Of a stretch of DNA of 64,000 nt, positions 45,360-56,109 are shown in pieces. The stretch is from Agapanthus africanus (Eukaryota; Streptophyta; Magnoliopsida; Asparagales; Amaryllidaceae): positions 318,502,654 to 318,566,653 of the forward strand of contig JASDDO010000004.1 of NCBI GenBank assembly GCA_030015575.1. Direction: 5' to 3'. A program made the translations under genes and the position numbers. The notes below the pieces were generated by a model, which saw nothing but the letters and a program-made list of their open reading frames with translations, was not told the origin of the DNA and did not search any database. How positions within the stretch are numbered: the first letter of the stretch is position 1; every line of letters starts with the position of its first letter.

Positions 45360-46135
45360 GTCGGATCTAAACGGTCCCGTTTAAGTTGATCTTAGCCTCC
45401 AAAAAATGGCTAACGCGTCCTTAAACCTTCAAACAGATTGGACTACGAATCCCCTAAATTAACTCCGGCTTGAGGGTACATCTCTGAACTCCTCTGACAT
45501 CCGTCGTTGTAATCTTTCAACGTCGTCAGAGAGGTGATGGGTCCCGACGGTCATACATACGGTGGACCACTACGTCCCTAAACTGGAACAATAGAGCTCA
45601 AATGCTCTTTTGTCGGATCTAAACGATCCCGTTAAGTTGATCTTAGTCTCAAACTGGACTAACGTATCCTTAACAAACGTTTAAGTTGATCTTAGCCTCA
45701 AATATGGCTAACGTGTCCTTAAACCAAACCCCCAAACCCAAATTTAAGATAATGCGGATTTGGACTAGTCCACGCCCTACGGGTGACGACATAACTCAGT
45801 CTCCGTAAACAATCCACGGGCAATAAAACAAACACCCACGACACGAAGTGACCATCTGGAGAAGGAGAAAGTTGTTACCGCAACGCGGTAGCGTAATTAA
45901 CTGCAGGGGCTTGCGCCTGCAGGGAAGAGCGTCCCCACAATCAAAAACCCCTCAAATGAGGGGGAATCTGACGAAGTCTGCTACATCGGACGCATCCGTC
46001 TAAACCTTCGACACATGGTGCCATAAATCAACTTGGCATCTTCGAAGGGGTGGACGGATAGCACCAATTAGCATCTGCCCCGAACCCCAGGCATTCGGAC
46101 GCCCCGACGTCCCGGCCGCCGTTCGGAGGGGAACA
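45360..46135 (+). other. LTR 3' portion without coding content
   Basis: Contains a repeat of the GGGTACATCTCTTCACTCC block (about 45474; also at 44549 and 58231) and inverted repeats ACCGC/GCGGT and CTGCAGG...CCTGCAG at 45885-45925. Nothing coding seen. Confidence 0.6.
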
Positions 46136-46140
46136 GATTC

Positions 46141-46159
46141 TGGCACGCCCGGTGGGACC
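46141..46159 (+). other. Primer-binding site of Tat element D
   Basis: TGGCACGCCCGGTGGGACC, five bases after the LTR end. It is shared, with one change, with element B. Confidence 0.87.
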
Positions 46160-46287
46160 TTTTCTTCTTTCCACTCCACACTTCGTGTGTCGTGATTCGC
46201 GAACCAATCGCGGTTCGCTAATAGTTGCCCTTGGGTCTCAAGGTACTGAGAATTGGCATCTTGCTTATTGCAGAAAGCAAAGGATCG

Positions 46288-46992
46288 ATGGCTTCCATCC
46301 CTGTGAAATCCTCCAACTGCTCAGACGGCAACTGCAACCGACGCTCTGCCTCGCCAGGAGGTATAGCCTATGGACCCCAAGCTGCTTCGCTATTCACAAT
46401 GCCGGTGGAACAGGTCACCCGCGCCACCACAGGATTGTTCTTTGGGACTATGATCCCGCCGACAGACTTTACCGCTCCGGTGCTGGCGAAGGAAACTCTC
46501 AAGAGGTCGGTCTTCGATCGTCTTACCCCTACCGCGGCTCCTCTCAACGAGTCGCCCAACGTCAACGCCTCGGTCTTCTCTAGACTGGGCCAGGAATCAT
46601 GCGAGCTCATTACGGGGCCTACAATCTCAAAGAAGACTGCTTCTAAGAAAGTGACCGCTCCCATCCCCGAAATCGCCAAGGCAACCTCTCCAGCCAAAAA
46701 GTCAGTCTTTACAAGATTGACGGCTCCGGCCTTTGCTCCCGCTTCCCAGAGGACATCGGTCTTTGATAGGTTAACGCCAACAACAACCCCCCGTCCACAT
46801 AGGGAGCAAGACGAAACCATTCTTACCGCTGACCCTACACCGTCCGCTCGACACTCTCGACGTCGCCATTGGCGCCGAGTGAGGAAGGCTGGGGGCAACT
46901 CCCCCTCCGGATTGACCCCACCAGCCCCGGTGGTCGAAGTTAATGCCGCTGTTCCGACTGGGAACAGTTTTGAAATGCTAAGTAAGGTGTGA
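46288..46992 (+). CDS. ORF1: Tat-lineage protein with repeated SVFxRL motifs
   Basis: A 234-residue frame from ATG 46288; an earlier in-frame ATG at 46225 adds 21 residues with no Gag-like character. The most striking feature is four copies of a short motif: SVFDRLTP, SVFSRLGQ, SVFTRLTA and SVFDRLTP, at about residues 69, 92, 134 and 154. They are separated by low-complexity Pro/Thr/Ala/Lys segments, and a basic stretch (RHSRRRHWRRVRKA) follows near residue 195. There is no zinc finger, signal peptide or membrane segment. Extra ORFs before gag are known in Tat elements. The motif recurs (SVSERL) at the start of gag in element B. I infer a Gag-associated N-terminal protein whose SVFxRL copies act as binding motifs; the function is unknown. 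Confidence 0.7.
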   Translation: MASIPVKSSNCSDGNCNRRSASPGGIAYGPQAASLFTMPVEQVTRATTGLFFGTMIPPTDFTAPVLAKETLKRSVFDRLTPTAAPLNESPNVNASVFSRLGQESCELITGPTISKKTASKKVTAPIPEIAKATSPAKKSVFTRLTAPAFAPASQRTSVFDRLTPTTTPRPHREQDETILTADPTPSARHSRRRHWRRVRKAGGNSPSGLTPPAPVVEVNAAVPTGNSFEMLSKV

Positions 46993-47313
46993 AGGAATTC
47001 CCCTACGGCAGTACTGAAGAAGTCTCCTCCCTTACTAAAAAAGGTGGCGGAAACAAAACCCGAACAGCCCCAATTTCCTCAACGGCTGTCTTCCAAAATT
47101 TATAAGGTTTGGCGACAAGCCCGAGATTCGATCATCGATCCAAACTTCTCCCGCCAGCACAAGAAGCCGAAAATCCAACCTGAAGCTGGTCACCAGGCTA
47201 AACCCCAAAAGGCTGTTGATCAACTGACTCATAAAAGGAGGAGGCCAGAGAGGACCCTACAGCATGCAACGACGGCTAAAAACACTAGGCCTAGACGCCC
47301 TAAGTCTGGGGGC

Positions 47314-50300
47314 ATGATGGTCCACACTGTATACATGGCCTCTGGAAAGGAGGAGAGCCGCACTTCTACAGGCCATCGACCACTAACCCGATCCGTAACG
47401 AAATCCCAGGAGCAGCAACAGAAGCTCCAAGAAATGATGAATGCTATGGCCGCACTCACCGGGCCAAAGGAAAACCCAGAAGCATCCTCAGACGCACGCC
47501 GGGAGGAAGAAACCGACGCTGAATTCCTTCGCCGGACACTGGAGAAAAGGGACAAAGAGGCGGCCGAACAAGCGGCCAACATACAACGGATGGGCCTTCT
47601 CTTTCAAGACGTGATAGGAATGATGATCCAGCAGGACCTGCCCGCCGAAGATCCTCCGATTGTTCTTGAAGACGACCGAGGAGAGACGTCAAATCCACCA
47701 CCAGCCCTCTCAACGGCCAAAGAAGAGACGATCTCTAAGGCTGACTTGGCTGACTACATAGCCCAACAAATCCGAGTTCATCACGCAACTGAGGCCGCTG
47801 GTCAAACCGTGAAAACCGGGCGTCCGTATCCGAGCTGGTACGACCAAATTAAATACCCACAAGGTTATACGATACCGAAATTCCACGTGTATAAGGGGAC
47901 AGGCAATCCCCATCAACATGTCGCCCAGTTTCGGGCCCTATGCGGTAACACCGGCGGTGACGATAAATTGTTGCTTCGCCAATTCGTAGGCAGCTTGTCA
48001 GAAACGGCGTTCGAATGGTATTCGGAACTCCCGAATGATTCCATCAAAACGTTCGCTGAAATGGAGTTGCTATTCACTCAGCGATTTGCAAGTGCCAGCG
48101 AACGCACTCCAATAACTGCACTTATTAACGCCAGGGTAAAACCGAGTGAAACCTGGGTCCAGTACGCTATACGCTGGCGGAACTTGTGGTCGAGATGTGA
48201 GCAGCGCATCGAGGAAGCACCTGCGGTGGGCATGTTCGTGGGAACTCTAGACCCTCACGCAACTATCTCCCAGTTTATGATGTTCTTTAAGCCAACCACA
48301 TTCCAGGCTCTGATCGACAAGTTAGCTCAGATGGACCAGATGGGTCATAGACCACCTACACCGAAGTCGGAGCCTCGGAATGACAAGGGTAAAGGGAGAG
48401 CAACCTTTGTTGCGAATGCCCAACAGCAACCTAGCGCCCCGAAATCGACGGATCAACTGGAGGAAAGACGCCGGTACTATAATGAGAAAATGAAGCGTCC
48501 CTACTCGTTCCCACAAGACAAGACGAAGCGGTTATTCGAGTTGGCAATACGCAACAGACTTATAAACCTACCAAATCCAAGGCGACCGCCACAACCCACC
48601 GAGATGAATAACTCCAACTACTGCCCTTATCATCAGACGGTAAGTCATCCGATTGAAGATTGCTTCGTCTTCAAAGGATGGATCGAAGATCAATACCTTC
48701 AGGGGAAATTTGTACTGTCCGAAAAATGGAAGGTGAACCCACCACAACCACATACTCCTAAAAAGGCCGATACACCGGGGGCAACCTGCTCCTTTATCGA
48801 AGAAGCTCCATGGGAGGTCGTGTTATCAACGAAAACCAAAAGAATGCTGAGAGACCTCCATACATGCCCTGCGATCGAATGGAAGGACCCTCTTGAACCT
48901 CAAATTATCGAAGGGATGTTGAAGCCCCGCACCATTGCAAAGACTCGTGATAAGGGCCCAAATACGCACGCCCAACCGTCAAAATCTTCAAAGAAAAAGA
49001 AGAAGAAATCCAAGAAGCCCGCGAGGCTTGGAGATCAGCGAACAAACTTACAGAAGCAAATTGACGCGCTGGAAGAATACAATCAAAAGGCGCGAACTCC
49101 TGTCACACTGCGAGAGTTCCTTAGCCACATCTTGCAAGATGAAGATAACGAAGAGAGCTCGTCGGATGAATCCGAAGAGTATGTGGCAAGTTGCAACGTG
49201 ATCTCCCACTCGTTTACCGAGAATGAGAAAACTCCTAGCACCAGGAAGCTAGAGACGGAGCCCGAGCCAGAGCGTGCGAGGCTGACAACCGATATGATCA
49301 ATGCTTTCCTAGACGAGATTTGTCTAAAAAGTAAAGCGGATCAAGAACGCGAAATGGCGACACTAACGGGAACCAGAGGCGGGCAACTGGACGGAAGAGT
49401 GGAGTTACCCCTGCCAGAACAAAAGGCATCCGAAGTGGACAAGAAAATATTCAAGACAAGGAAAAGGTTCGCCAAAGCCATGTCAATGGGAATGATGCTA
49501 CCACCTTCGAAAGCAAATACGCACGACGGGGCGGAGAGGCACCCTGACTATTGCGCATATCACCGGAAGATCTCACACCCCACGGAGGAATGCGATGCCT
49601 TCAAAATATGGTGGCAAGGATATGTTATCCGTCAGCAACAGTTTAAGCGTATGAAACGCAAAAGCCGTCGGGAGCGAAGAAGTACTGTCGGAGGGCATAA
49701 CAAGACTACTGGCAACTGTTACATGGTTGACGCCAGAGGGTCACAAGTTCTCACCTTCGGGAGCGACTCTGATGAAGAAATGGCTCTGGGCCCTCTTTTT
49801 ACAGAATCCGTTCTAGGAAAAAAGGAGGAATCAGAGGCCTGCGAGAACATCCAGCTGCGCAATCGCACGCTCCCGGAGAAGAATCTCGGGCCCGTCAGCC
49901 GAAAAGATAAGGGAAAGGAAAAGATCATTGAAGATATCACTTTAGATGACCAGGTCACAAAAGAGCTAACTAATAAAGACCCTCCCAGAAAGGGTAAGGT
50001 GGACTATAACATCCTCGCACACTTAAGGAAACTACCCTCTCAGCTTAGCATTCTTGATGCCCTTCTATTATCAAAAGAAGCGCGAGACTCACTTATTAAA
50101 GCGTTGCAAGAGCCTGAACAATTCCAGGCCTTTCTCGCCATTGAAAGGATGAAGGATGAACTGGAGGAAGTGCATACAGCCGATGTCACTTTCGGTGATG
50201 AAGACCTCCTTTTAGGGACGTGCGACCACAACCGCCCCCTATATGTCTCCGGATACTGCCACGACATCAAGATAGGCAAAATCCTAGTGGATAATGGATC

Positions 50301-53300
50301 CTCCGTCAACCTCCTTAATGTTCGGGTGTTGAAGGAAATCTGCATGAGTGTGCAACACCTCGCTCGTGACAAAATTACTATCTCCGGTTTTGACTCTCAA
50401 TCGTCACGGACCCTCGGATCTGTAATACTGACGTTACGCTTCGGACTTCTCGTCACAGATATCAAATTCCATGTCATTGACGCCAAGACCTGCTACAACG
50501 CCTTGCTCGGCCGTCCTTGGCTACACGAGTACAACATCATCCCTTCTACACAACATCAGTGTATGAAGTACTTCAAGGATGGTTTCGAGTACACTGTAAC
50601 AGGCGAGTTAAACCCGTTTTCTGTGAACGAAGTTCGCAAATACGAAGATGCGAAATACTTTTTGCCAGATTTCGAGGATACAGAAAGGTGTCGCGACCCG
50701 GAGAACAAAACCGCCGCCACCATCCCTGTTTTTGGGAGCGATACCGAAGAAGAGGAAGAGATAGTGTATATGGGGCCATCCCAACACAACAACCTGGGGG
50801 CACCCACCCCCATACCGGTCTTCGGGAGTGATTCGGAGGACGAGGTTAACGCCGTGTTCTCCAGTCGGCTGTCAATACAGGCACCCCTTTGCGATGACCA
50901 TAGTCTGCAAATCACCATGGTACCGCAAGAACACTATAAGGATCTCGACGCGCTTCGAACCCACAGCGTACAGGACCTGCAAACATTTTACGTCCCTCCC
51001 AGGCGAAGGGGTGAGAAGGTGATCTTATTTTACCAATCCTCAGAGTCGAAGGTGGAGAAAGAGATCTGGCACGGCGTGGACGTTACACTTGACAGGCTCC
51101 AACCCATCCGTCTACCTAGATACTATACAAATGGATTGAAGAAGTTATTAAAGCGCCAAGGAGTACCCTTAAAACAGACTGTGCGGCAGGCTCGGTTCTA
51201 CAACAGGATTTGGGACGTCCCCGGGACTCAGCGCAAATTGCCTAATGGGAAAATGGAAACACTTGGGCTTGGGTACACAAGAACCGGAAAACGGGAGCGA
51301 GCCCACGGCAGCTACGCCATATATACCTTTGATGAAGAAGAGGGCGCCCCGTCAGGAGAGGCCAACCCCTCATCAAAACTAAACCCCGCGACCGAAACGC
51401 CAAACCCGTTGTTTAAAGGACGAATGGGCAAGCCTACCACGAAAGCGGATCAGAAAATTCGGGAAGATCACAACCACGAAGCGGCCATCTATGAGAAGGC
51501 CAGGACGCAACGTCTATTCCAACAGGCTGCACAGGCTGCAAAAGATAAAGATGTTCACCATCGTCAACCCGTCATACGAGAGGCCCGATGCAGGCACGGG
51601 AATAAATTAAGAAGTGAGAGAAGAAGCCGACAACAACGACGCAGGATTAGAGGGTTACGGGTATTGCGCGGCTCGGATTCGTCCCTCACGGAAAAGATGA
51701 GTCGAGCATACTCCTTCCCCCGAAGCAAGACGGAACGGTTACTCAAGCTCGCCCTAAAACATCAGATGATCACGCTTCCAGAGCCTAGGCATCCTGAGCA
51801 AGCTAGCAAGGTCTCTCATCCGGGTTATTGCTCTTATCACCGAGCCATAGGACATCCGACCGAAGATTGCTTCACCTTCAAGAATTGGGTCGAGGACCAA
51901 TATCGACGGGGTAGATTCGCTTTATCCGATGGTTGGAAAGTAATGCCGCCGCAAAGGCACGAGCCTAAAGCTACGAAAGCAGAACCGGATCCGCCTCGGT
52001 CCTGGGAGCGGATTCGTACCTGTTATACGATTACGATATTAAAAGAAGAGCCCGAGAACATAGATGACCTTCCCCGGTGCTTCGAGAACAGCGATGATGA
52101 GGTAATCTCGGAATTCCCGCCCGCTCCAAAAGAACTGGAAGACGGTATACATACTACCGCAGATAACCTCAGAAAGATTGAGTTGGGATCGGCAGAGGAC
52201 CCGCGACCAACCTTCGTCAGTGAGCTACTCTCTGAAGAAAGGGTGGCCGCGTTAAAGAACGTGCTTCTACGGCATAAAGACTGCTTCGCGTGGAACTACT
52301 CTGAGATGCCAGGATTAGATCCGGAGGTCGCTGTGCACAGATTAGCAATATCCCCAGACATCAGGCCAGTCAAGCAGGCACCAAGAAGGATGCGACTCGA
52401 GCTTGAGATGAGCATCAACGCCGAAGTCAAGAAACTGATCGATTCTGGATTTATTCAAGAAGTCCAATATCCCGACTGGATCGCCAATATCGTCCCGGTG
52501 ATGAAGAAGAATGGGACGGTGCGTATATGCGTGGATTTCAGGGATCTCAACAAGGCCTGTCCAAAAGATGATTTCCCAGTGCCGGTAACCGAGCTAATGA
52601 TAGATAACACGTCCACTCACGAGATCTTCTCCTTTATGGACGGTTCCTCAGGATACAATCAGATAAAAATGCATCCCGAAGACCAGAAGCACACCGCTTT
52701 CCGGACCCCTTTGGGTGTATTTTGCTACAGGGTTATGCCCTTCGGTTTAAAGAACGCCGGCGCTACCTATCAAAGGGCCATGACAAAGATCTTCGATGAC
52801 CTCATACATGACATCGTCGAGTGCTATATCGACGACCTCGTAGTAAAGAGTATGTCATATGAAGATCACTTAAAGCACCTAGAGACTGTATTTCAACGCC
52901 TTCGGCAATATAATTTGAAGATGAATCCCCTCAAATGCGCGTTTGGAGTCTCCTCGGGAAAATTCCTGGGGTTCATCGTTCGACACCGAGGTATTGAAAT
53001 AGATCCGTCAAAGATTAAAGCGATCATGGAAATGCCTCCGCCAAGAACCCTCAAACAGTTGCGGTCTCTCCAAGGGAAGCTCGCATACATCCGGCGATTT
53101 ATCGCAAATCTTTCAGGCAAATGCCGCCCCTACAGTCACCTGATGAAGAAGGGAACCCCATTCGTCTGGGATCAAAAATGCCAAGGCGCACTAGACGAGA
53201 TCAAGCAGTACCTGCAGAACCCGCCGGTATTAGCTGCGCCGGTCAAGGGAAAACCCCTCATTCTTTATACGACTGCCCTCGAAGGTTCCTTGGGCGCACT

Positions 53301-55509
53301 ATGGGCGCAAGAGAACGATCAGGGGAAAGAGAGAGCACTCTACTACTTAAGTCGAGTTCTACTCGGGGCAGAAAGCAATTACTCTCCCATTGAAAAACAT
53401 TGCTTGGCGTTAATCTTCGCGATAACGAAGTTCAGGCACTATGCGTTGGCACACGAAGTCTGCCTCATCTCGAAAGTGGATCCTCTTAAATACTTGATGT
53501 CAAAAGCCATATTGACGGGACGACTCGCTAAATGGGCCCTGCTCTTGATGGAGTTCTCGATAACATATCAACCTCTCAAGGCAGTAAAGGGCCAGGCTAT
53601 TGCCGACTTCCTCGCTGAGCACCCGATACCGGCCGACTCTCCTCTAAACTGTGATTTGCCGGACGAGCACGCATTTGATGCAATTGGCGGCAGAGGCACA
53701 CGATGGGAACTCTATTTCGATGGAGCGTCCTCCATAAAGAAACAGAAACAGGATAACCCGATCATCAAATCGGGGATAGGCCTTATCTTTGCGACTCCAC
53801 AAGGAGGGATAATGCGCTTCGCCTTCTCCTTAACAGAGCCGAGGACAAACAATGAAGCTGAATACGAAGCCCTGATAGCAGGTCTCGAGCTTGCCATTGA
53901 CATGGGAATTGAAGACCTCCTTATATACGGGGATTCTCAACTGGTCGTTAGCCAAGTAAATGGTGACTACCAAACATGCAAACCTGAGTTGGTGAAATAC
54001 GGCGAAAAGGTGCGACAACTGTTGGCCCAAATCCCCTCCTATATTCTAGAGAACATACCGCGCGCGGAAAACAGCAAAGCAGACGCGTTGGCCAAACTCG
54101 CTAAAGAACTGGCTGACGAGAACCTCGATGACGTCAGAATCGTGGTACAAAGCCGTCGAGTGCTCGCCCCGGCAGATATATCTCCGGAATCATGCAAAGA
54201 AAAAGGAGCCATTGAGCAAGCGACTCTACAAATAAAAAACCATGAGAAGGCTGAGGACTGGAGGGAAGTCTTCATAGACTACTTTAAGTCCCACCGAATG
54301 CCCGAAGAAGCGTCCTCAAGGCATCAGCTTATGAAACGAGCTCTATCCTTCGCTTTCGTCAACGATACCCTGTACAAGAGATCGTTTGATTTTCTATGGC
54401 TGAGATGCTTGGGACCTGACGAAGCGGAACGAGTCGTTCAAGAAGTTCACGACGGACTTTGCGGTTCTCACCAAGCAGGCCCAAAGATGAAGTTAAAAAT
54501 TAAACGGATGGGTTACTACTGGCCCACGATGATCCAGGACTGCCTCGAGTATGCGAAGCAATGCCACTCATGCCAGATCCATGGAGACTTCATCCACCAA
54601 CATCCGAATCCACTACACCCAACGGTGGCCAGCTGGCCATTCGAGATGTGGGGGACTGACATAGTCGGCCCCATAGAGCCGGCATCAGCCCGGGGACATC
54701 GTTTTATCCTAGCGACAACTGACTACTTCTCCAAATGGGCAGAAGCGGTACCACTAAGGGAAGTGAAGACGGAGAATATTCTCCATTTCTTCAAAACGCA
54801 CGTCATCTATCGGTTCGGAACCCCGCGACGGATTATCTCCGATAATGGGCCGGCCTACCGAAGCCATAAGATTAGCCGCTTCGCACAGCAGCACAATATA
54901 GACTGGAGATATTCTTCAGTTTACAACCCACGAGCTAACGGTCTGGCCGAGGCTTTCAATAAGACCTTGACGAAGATCATGAAAAAGACCGTCTCCAGGA
55001 ATAAGAGAGACTGGCACGAAAGGCTGCAAGAAGCCCTCTGGGCTTATCGAACTACATTCAAGACGGCCACGAACACAACGCCGTACGCATTGGTATTTGG
55101 GACGGAAGCAGTTCTCCCCCTCGAGATAGAGTTACCCTCTCTACGAGTAGCAATCCACCACGAGCTGACGAACGAAGACAATGCTCACCTTCGGCTTGAG
55201 GAGCTCGACGCCCTCGACGAAACCCGGCTCATAGCGCAACAACATCTAGAAGCTTACAAAGCAAAGATGACGCGCTCGTACGAAAGATCGACCAGGCCGA
55301 GGACATTCCGCCAAGGCGAACTCGTACTAGTGGTCAAAAGATCTATGATCCCCAATCGCGCCAAGCGGGGAAAATTTGAGCCAAACTATGAAGGCCCGTA
55401 CATCATAGACAAGGTCTACCAGGGTGGAGCCTATCTACTCGTGGACATGCACGGTGAAAGACCTTTCAGGCCAATAAACGGTCGCTTCTTAAAGAAATAC
55501 TATGCTTAA
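47314..55509 (+). CDS. gag-pol: Gag-pol polyprotein of Tat element D
   Basis: One frame of about 2731 residues from the first ATG at 47314 (the frame is open further upstream). Domains: Retrotrans_gag capsid (~190-310), three zinc-knuckle-like CxYH...HPxExC motifs (~435, ~744, ~1504), protease VDNGSS (D~993), reverse transcriptase (~1680-1930) with YIDD (D1840, D1841), a first degenerate-looking RNase H (~1980-2110), and a second RNase H (~2130-2270) with FDG, NNEAEYEAL, GDSQ and KADALA catalytic blocks. The integrase follows, with an HHCC finger (~2375-2420) and core D2449, D2510, E2546 (D,D-35-E). It ends RPINGRFLKKYYA. It makes the particle and copies and integrates element DNA. The double RNase H is diagnostic of the Tat lineage. 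All key residues seen are present, so the frame looks whole. Confidence 0.93.
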   Translation: MMVHTVYMASGKEESRTSTGHRPLTRSVTKSQEQQQKLQEMMNAMAALTGPKENPEASSDARREEETDAEFLRRTLEKRDKEAAEQAANIQRMGLLFQDVIGMMIQQDLPAEDPPIVLEDDRGETSNPPPALSTAKEETISKADLADYIAQQIRVHHATEAAGQTVKTGRPYPSWYDQIKYPQGYTIPKFHVYKGTGNPHQHVAQFRALCGNTGGDDKLLLRQFVGSLSETAFEWYSELPNDSIKTFAEMELLFTQRFASASERTPITALINARVKPSETWVQYAIRWRNLWSRCEQRIEEAPAVGMFVGTLDPHATISQFMMFFKPTTFQALIDKLAQMDQMGHRPPTPKSEPRNDKGKGRATFVANAQQQPSAPKSTDQLEERRRYYNEKMKRPYSFPQDKTKRLFELAIRNRLINLPNPRRPPQPTEMNNSNYCPYHQTVSHPIEDCFVFKGWIEDQYLQGKFVLSEKWKVNPPQPHTPKKADTPGATCSFIEEAPWEVVLSTKTKRMLRDLHTCPAIEWKDPLEPQIIEGMLKPRTIAKTRDKGPNTHAQPSKSSKKKKKKSKKPARLGDQRTNLQKQIDALEEYNQKARTPVTLREFLSHILQDEDNEESSSDESEEYVASCNVISHSFTENEKTPSTRKLETEPEPERARLTTDMINAFLDEICLKSKADQEREMATLTGTRGGQLDGRVELPLPEQKASEVDKKIFKTRKRFAKAMSMGMMLPPSKANTHDGAERHPDYCAYHRKISHPTEECDAFKIWWQGYVIRQQQFKRMKRKSRRERRSTVGGHNKTTGNCYMVDARGSQVLTFGSDSDEEMALGPLFTESVLGKKEESEACENIQLRNRTLPEKNLGPVSRKDKGKEKIIEDITLDDQVTKELTNKDPPRKGKVDYNILAHLRKLPSQLSILDALLLSKEARDSLIKALQEPEQFQAFLAIERMKDELEEVHTADVTFGDEDLLLGTCDHNRPLYVSGYCHDIKIGKILVDNGSSVNLLNVRVLKEICMSVQHLARDKITISGFDSQSSRTLGSVILTLRFGLLVTDIKFHVIDAKTCYNALLGRPWLHEYNIIPSTQHQCMKYFKDGFEYTVTGELNPFSVNEVRKYEDAKYFLPDFEDTERCRDPENKTAATIPVFGSDTEEEEEIVYMGPSQHNNLGAPTPIPVFGSDSEDEVNAVFSSRLSIQAPLCDDHSLQITMVPQEHYKDLDALRTHSVQDLQTFYVPPRRRGEKVILFYQSSESKVEKEIWHGVDVTLDRLQPIRLPRYYTNGLKKLLKRQGVPLKQTVRQARFYNRIWDVPGTQRKLPNGKMETLGLGYTRTGKRERAHGSYAIYTFDEEEGAPSGEANPSSKLNPATETPNPLFKGRMGKPTTKADQKIREDHNHEAAIYEKARTQRLFQQAAQAAKDKDVHHRQPVIREARCRHGNKLRSERRSRQQRRRIRGLRVLRGSDSSLTEKMSRAYSFPRSKTERLLKLALKHQMITLPEPRHPEQASKVSHPGYCSYHRAIGHPTEDCFTFKNWVEDQYRRGRFALSDGWKVMPPQRHEPKATKAEPDPPRSWERIRTCYTITILKEEPENIDDLPRCFENSDDEVISEFPPAPKELEDGIHTTADNLRKIELGSAEDPRPTFVSELLSEERVAALKNVLLRHKDCFAWNYSEMPGLDPEVAVHRLAISPDIRPVKQAPRRMRLELEMSINAEVKKLIDSGFIQEVQYPDWIANIVPVMKKNGTVRICVDFRDLNKACPKDDFPVPVTELMIDNTSTHEIFSFMDGSSGYNQIKMHPEDQKHTAFRTPLGVFCYRVMPFGLKNAGATYQRAMTKIFDDLIHDIVECYIDDLVVKSMSYEDHLKHLETVFQRLRQYNLKMNPLKCAFGVSSGKFLGFIVRHRGIEIDPSKIKAIMEMPPPRTLKQLRSLQGKLAYIRRFIANLSGKCRPYSHLMKKGTPFVWDQKCQGALDEIKQYLQNPPVLAAPVKGKPLILYTTALEGSLGALWAQENDQGKERALYYLSRVLLGAESNYSPIEKHCLALIFAITKFRHYALAHEVCLISKVDPLKYLMSKAILTGRLAKWALLLMEFSITYQPLKAVKGQAIADFLAEHPIPADSPLNCDLPDEHAFDAIGGRGTRWELYFDGASSIKKQKQDNPIIKSGIGLIFATPQGGIMRFAFSLTEPRTNNEAEYEALIAGLELAIDMGIEDLLIYGDSQLVVSQVNGDYQTCKPELVKYGEKVRQLLAQIPSYILENIPRAENSKADALAKLAKELADENLDDVRIVVQSRRVLAPADISPESCKEKGAIEQATLQIKNHEKAEDWREVFIDYFKSHRMPEEASSRHQLMKRALSFAFVNDTLYKRSFDFLWLRCLGPDEAERVVQEVHDGLCGSHQAGPKMKLKIKRMGYYWPTMIQDCLEYAKQCHSCQIHGDFIHQHPNPLHPTVASWPFEMWGTDIVGPIEPASARGHRFILATTDYFSKWAEAVPLREVKTENILHFFKTHVIYRFGTPRRIISDNGPAYRSHKISRFAQQHNIDWRYSSVYNPRANGLAEAFNKTLTKIMKKTVSRNKRDWHERLQEALWAYRTTFKTATNTTPYALVFGTEAVLPLEIELPSLRVAIHHELTNEDNAHLRLEELDALDETRLIAQQHLEAYKAKMTRSYERSTRPRTFRQGELVLVVKRSMIPNRAKRGKFEPNYEGPYIIDKVYQGGAYLLVDMHGERPFRPINGRFLKKYYA

Positions 55510-55607
55510 TAAGCTGCAGCCTAGGTCAATGATAGATGACGACGACTATGTCCGCTCGCTATCTTCCCAGGCTCGGACTTTACAAGCAGCAGCCGGCCTT
55601 CCTATAA
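55510..55607 (+). other. Short spacer after pol
   Basis: About 100 bp between the gag-pol stop and the 27-bp array. No feature recognised. Confidence 0.6.
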
Positions 55608-55935
55608 CGCCGGACCGAAACGTCCTTAAACTATCTACGGACCGAAACGTCCCTAAACTAACGCCGGACCGAAACGTCCTTAAACTATCTACGGACCGAA
55701 ACGTCCTTAAACTATCTACGGACCGAAACGTCCCTAAACTAACGCCGGACCGAAACGTCCTTAAACTATCTAAGACCGAAACGTCCTTAAACTATCTACG
55801 GACCGAAACGTCCCTAAACTAATGCCGGACCGAAACGTCCTTAAACTAACAATGGACCGAAATGTCCTTAAAACTAACGACGGACCGAAACGTCCATAAA
55901 CTAACAACGGACCGAAAACGTCCCTAAACTACTAC
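55608..55935 (+). repeat. 27-bp tandem array after pol (~12 copies)
   Basis: Unit GGACCGAAACGTCCTTAAAC plus TATCTAC, or the variant ending TAACGCC. The two variants alternate in part, giving a higher-order pattern of three units near 55610-55780. Confidence 0.92.
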
Positions 55936-55957
55936 CGCAGCATCCTTGGGCTGACGG

Positions 55958-55992
<35 letters not shown>
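55958..55992 (+). repeat. Poly(A) run of 35
   Basis: A homopolymer tract followed by GATAATAAAAAC. There is no SINE body or target duplication next to it, so it is not read as a retroposon tail. Confidence 0.9.
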
Positions 55993-55994
<2 letters not shown>

Positions 55995-56109
55995 TAATAA
56001 AAACGGTATGTCCATAAGCACAATGGGCACGGATGAAAACCTGAAAAGGCTCCGTGAGTAAAAACAGCAGGACTGCCGGCGAGCGTTTGTGAAAACCCGA
56101 AAGGGCGCA

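Larger units (their letters stand above)
42173..46135 (+). repeat. 5' LTR of Tat element D (~4 kb)
   Basis: Starts TGATGGGATTT (placement inferred) and ends GGGGAACA, five bases before the PBS. In order it contains a G-box array (42276-42850), a TATA box (43159-43166), palindromes with a TTTAA centre (43300-43860), a second G-box cluster (43870-44090), AGTGTTNAACACT palindromes (44105-44345), two 171-bp units (44672-45013) and a 27-bp array (45050-45335). GC inverted repeats lie at 45885-45935. The start could be off by tens of bases without a 3' LTR for comparison. Confidence 0.8.

Noticed and set aside
44998-45384. 128-residue frame with DRNVLKLPT repeats
   Set aside because: Artefact of the 27-bp array in the LTR.
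55958-55992. Poly(A) run as the tail of a SINE, LINE or processed pseudogene
   Set aside because: No target duplication, SINE promoter box or gene body is seen before it; the 27-bp array runs up to it.
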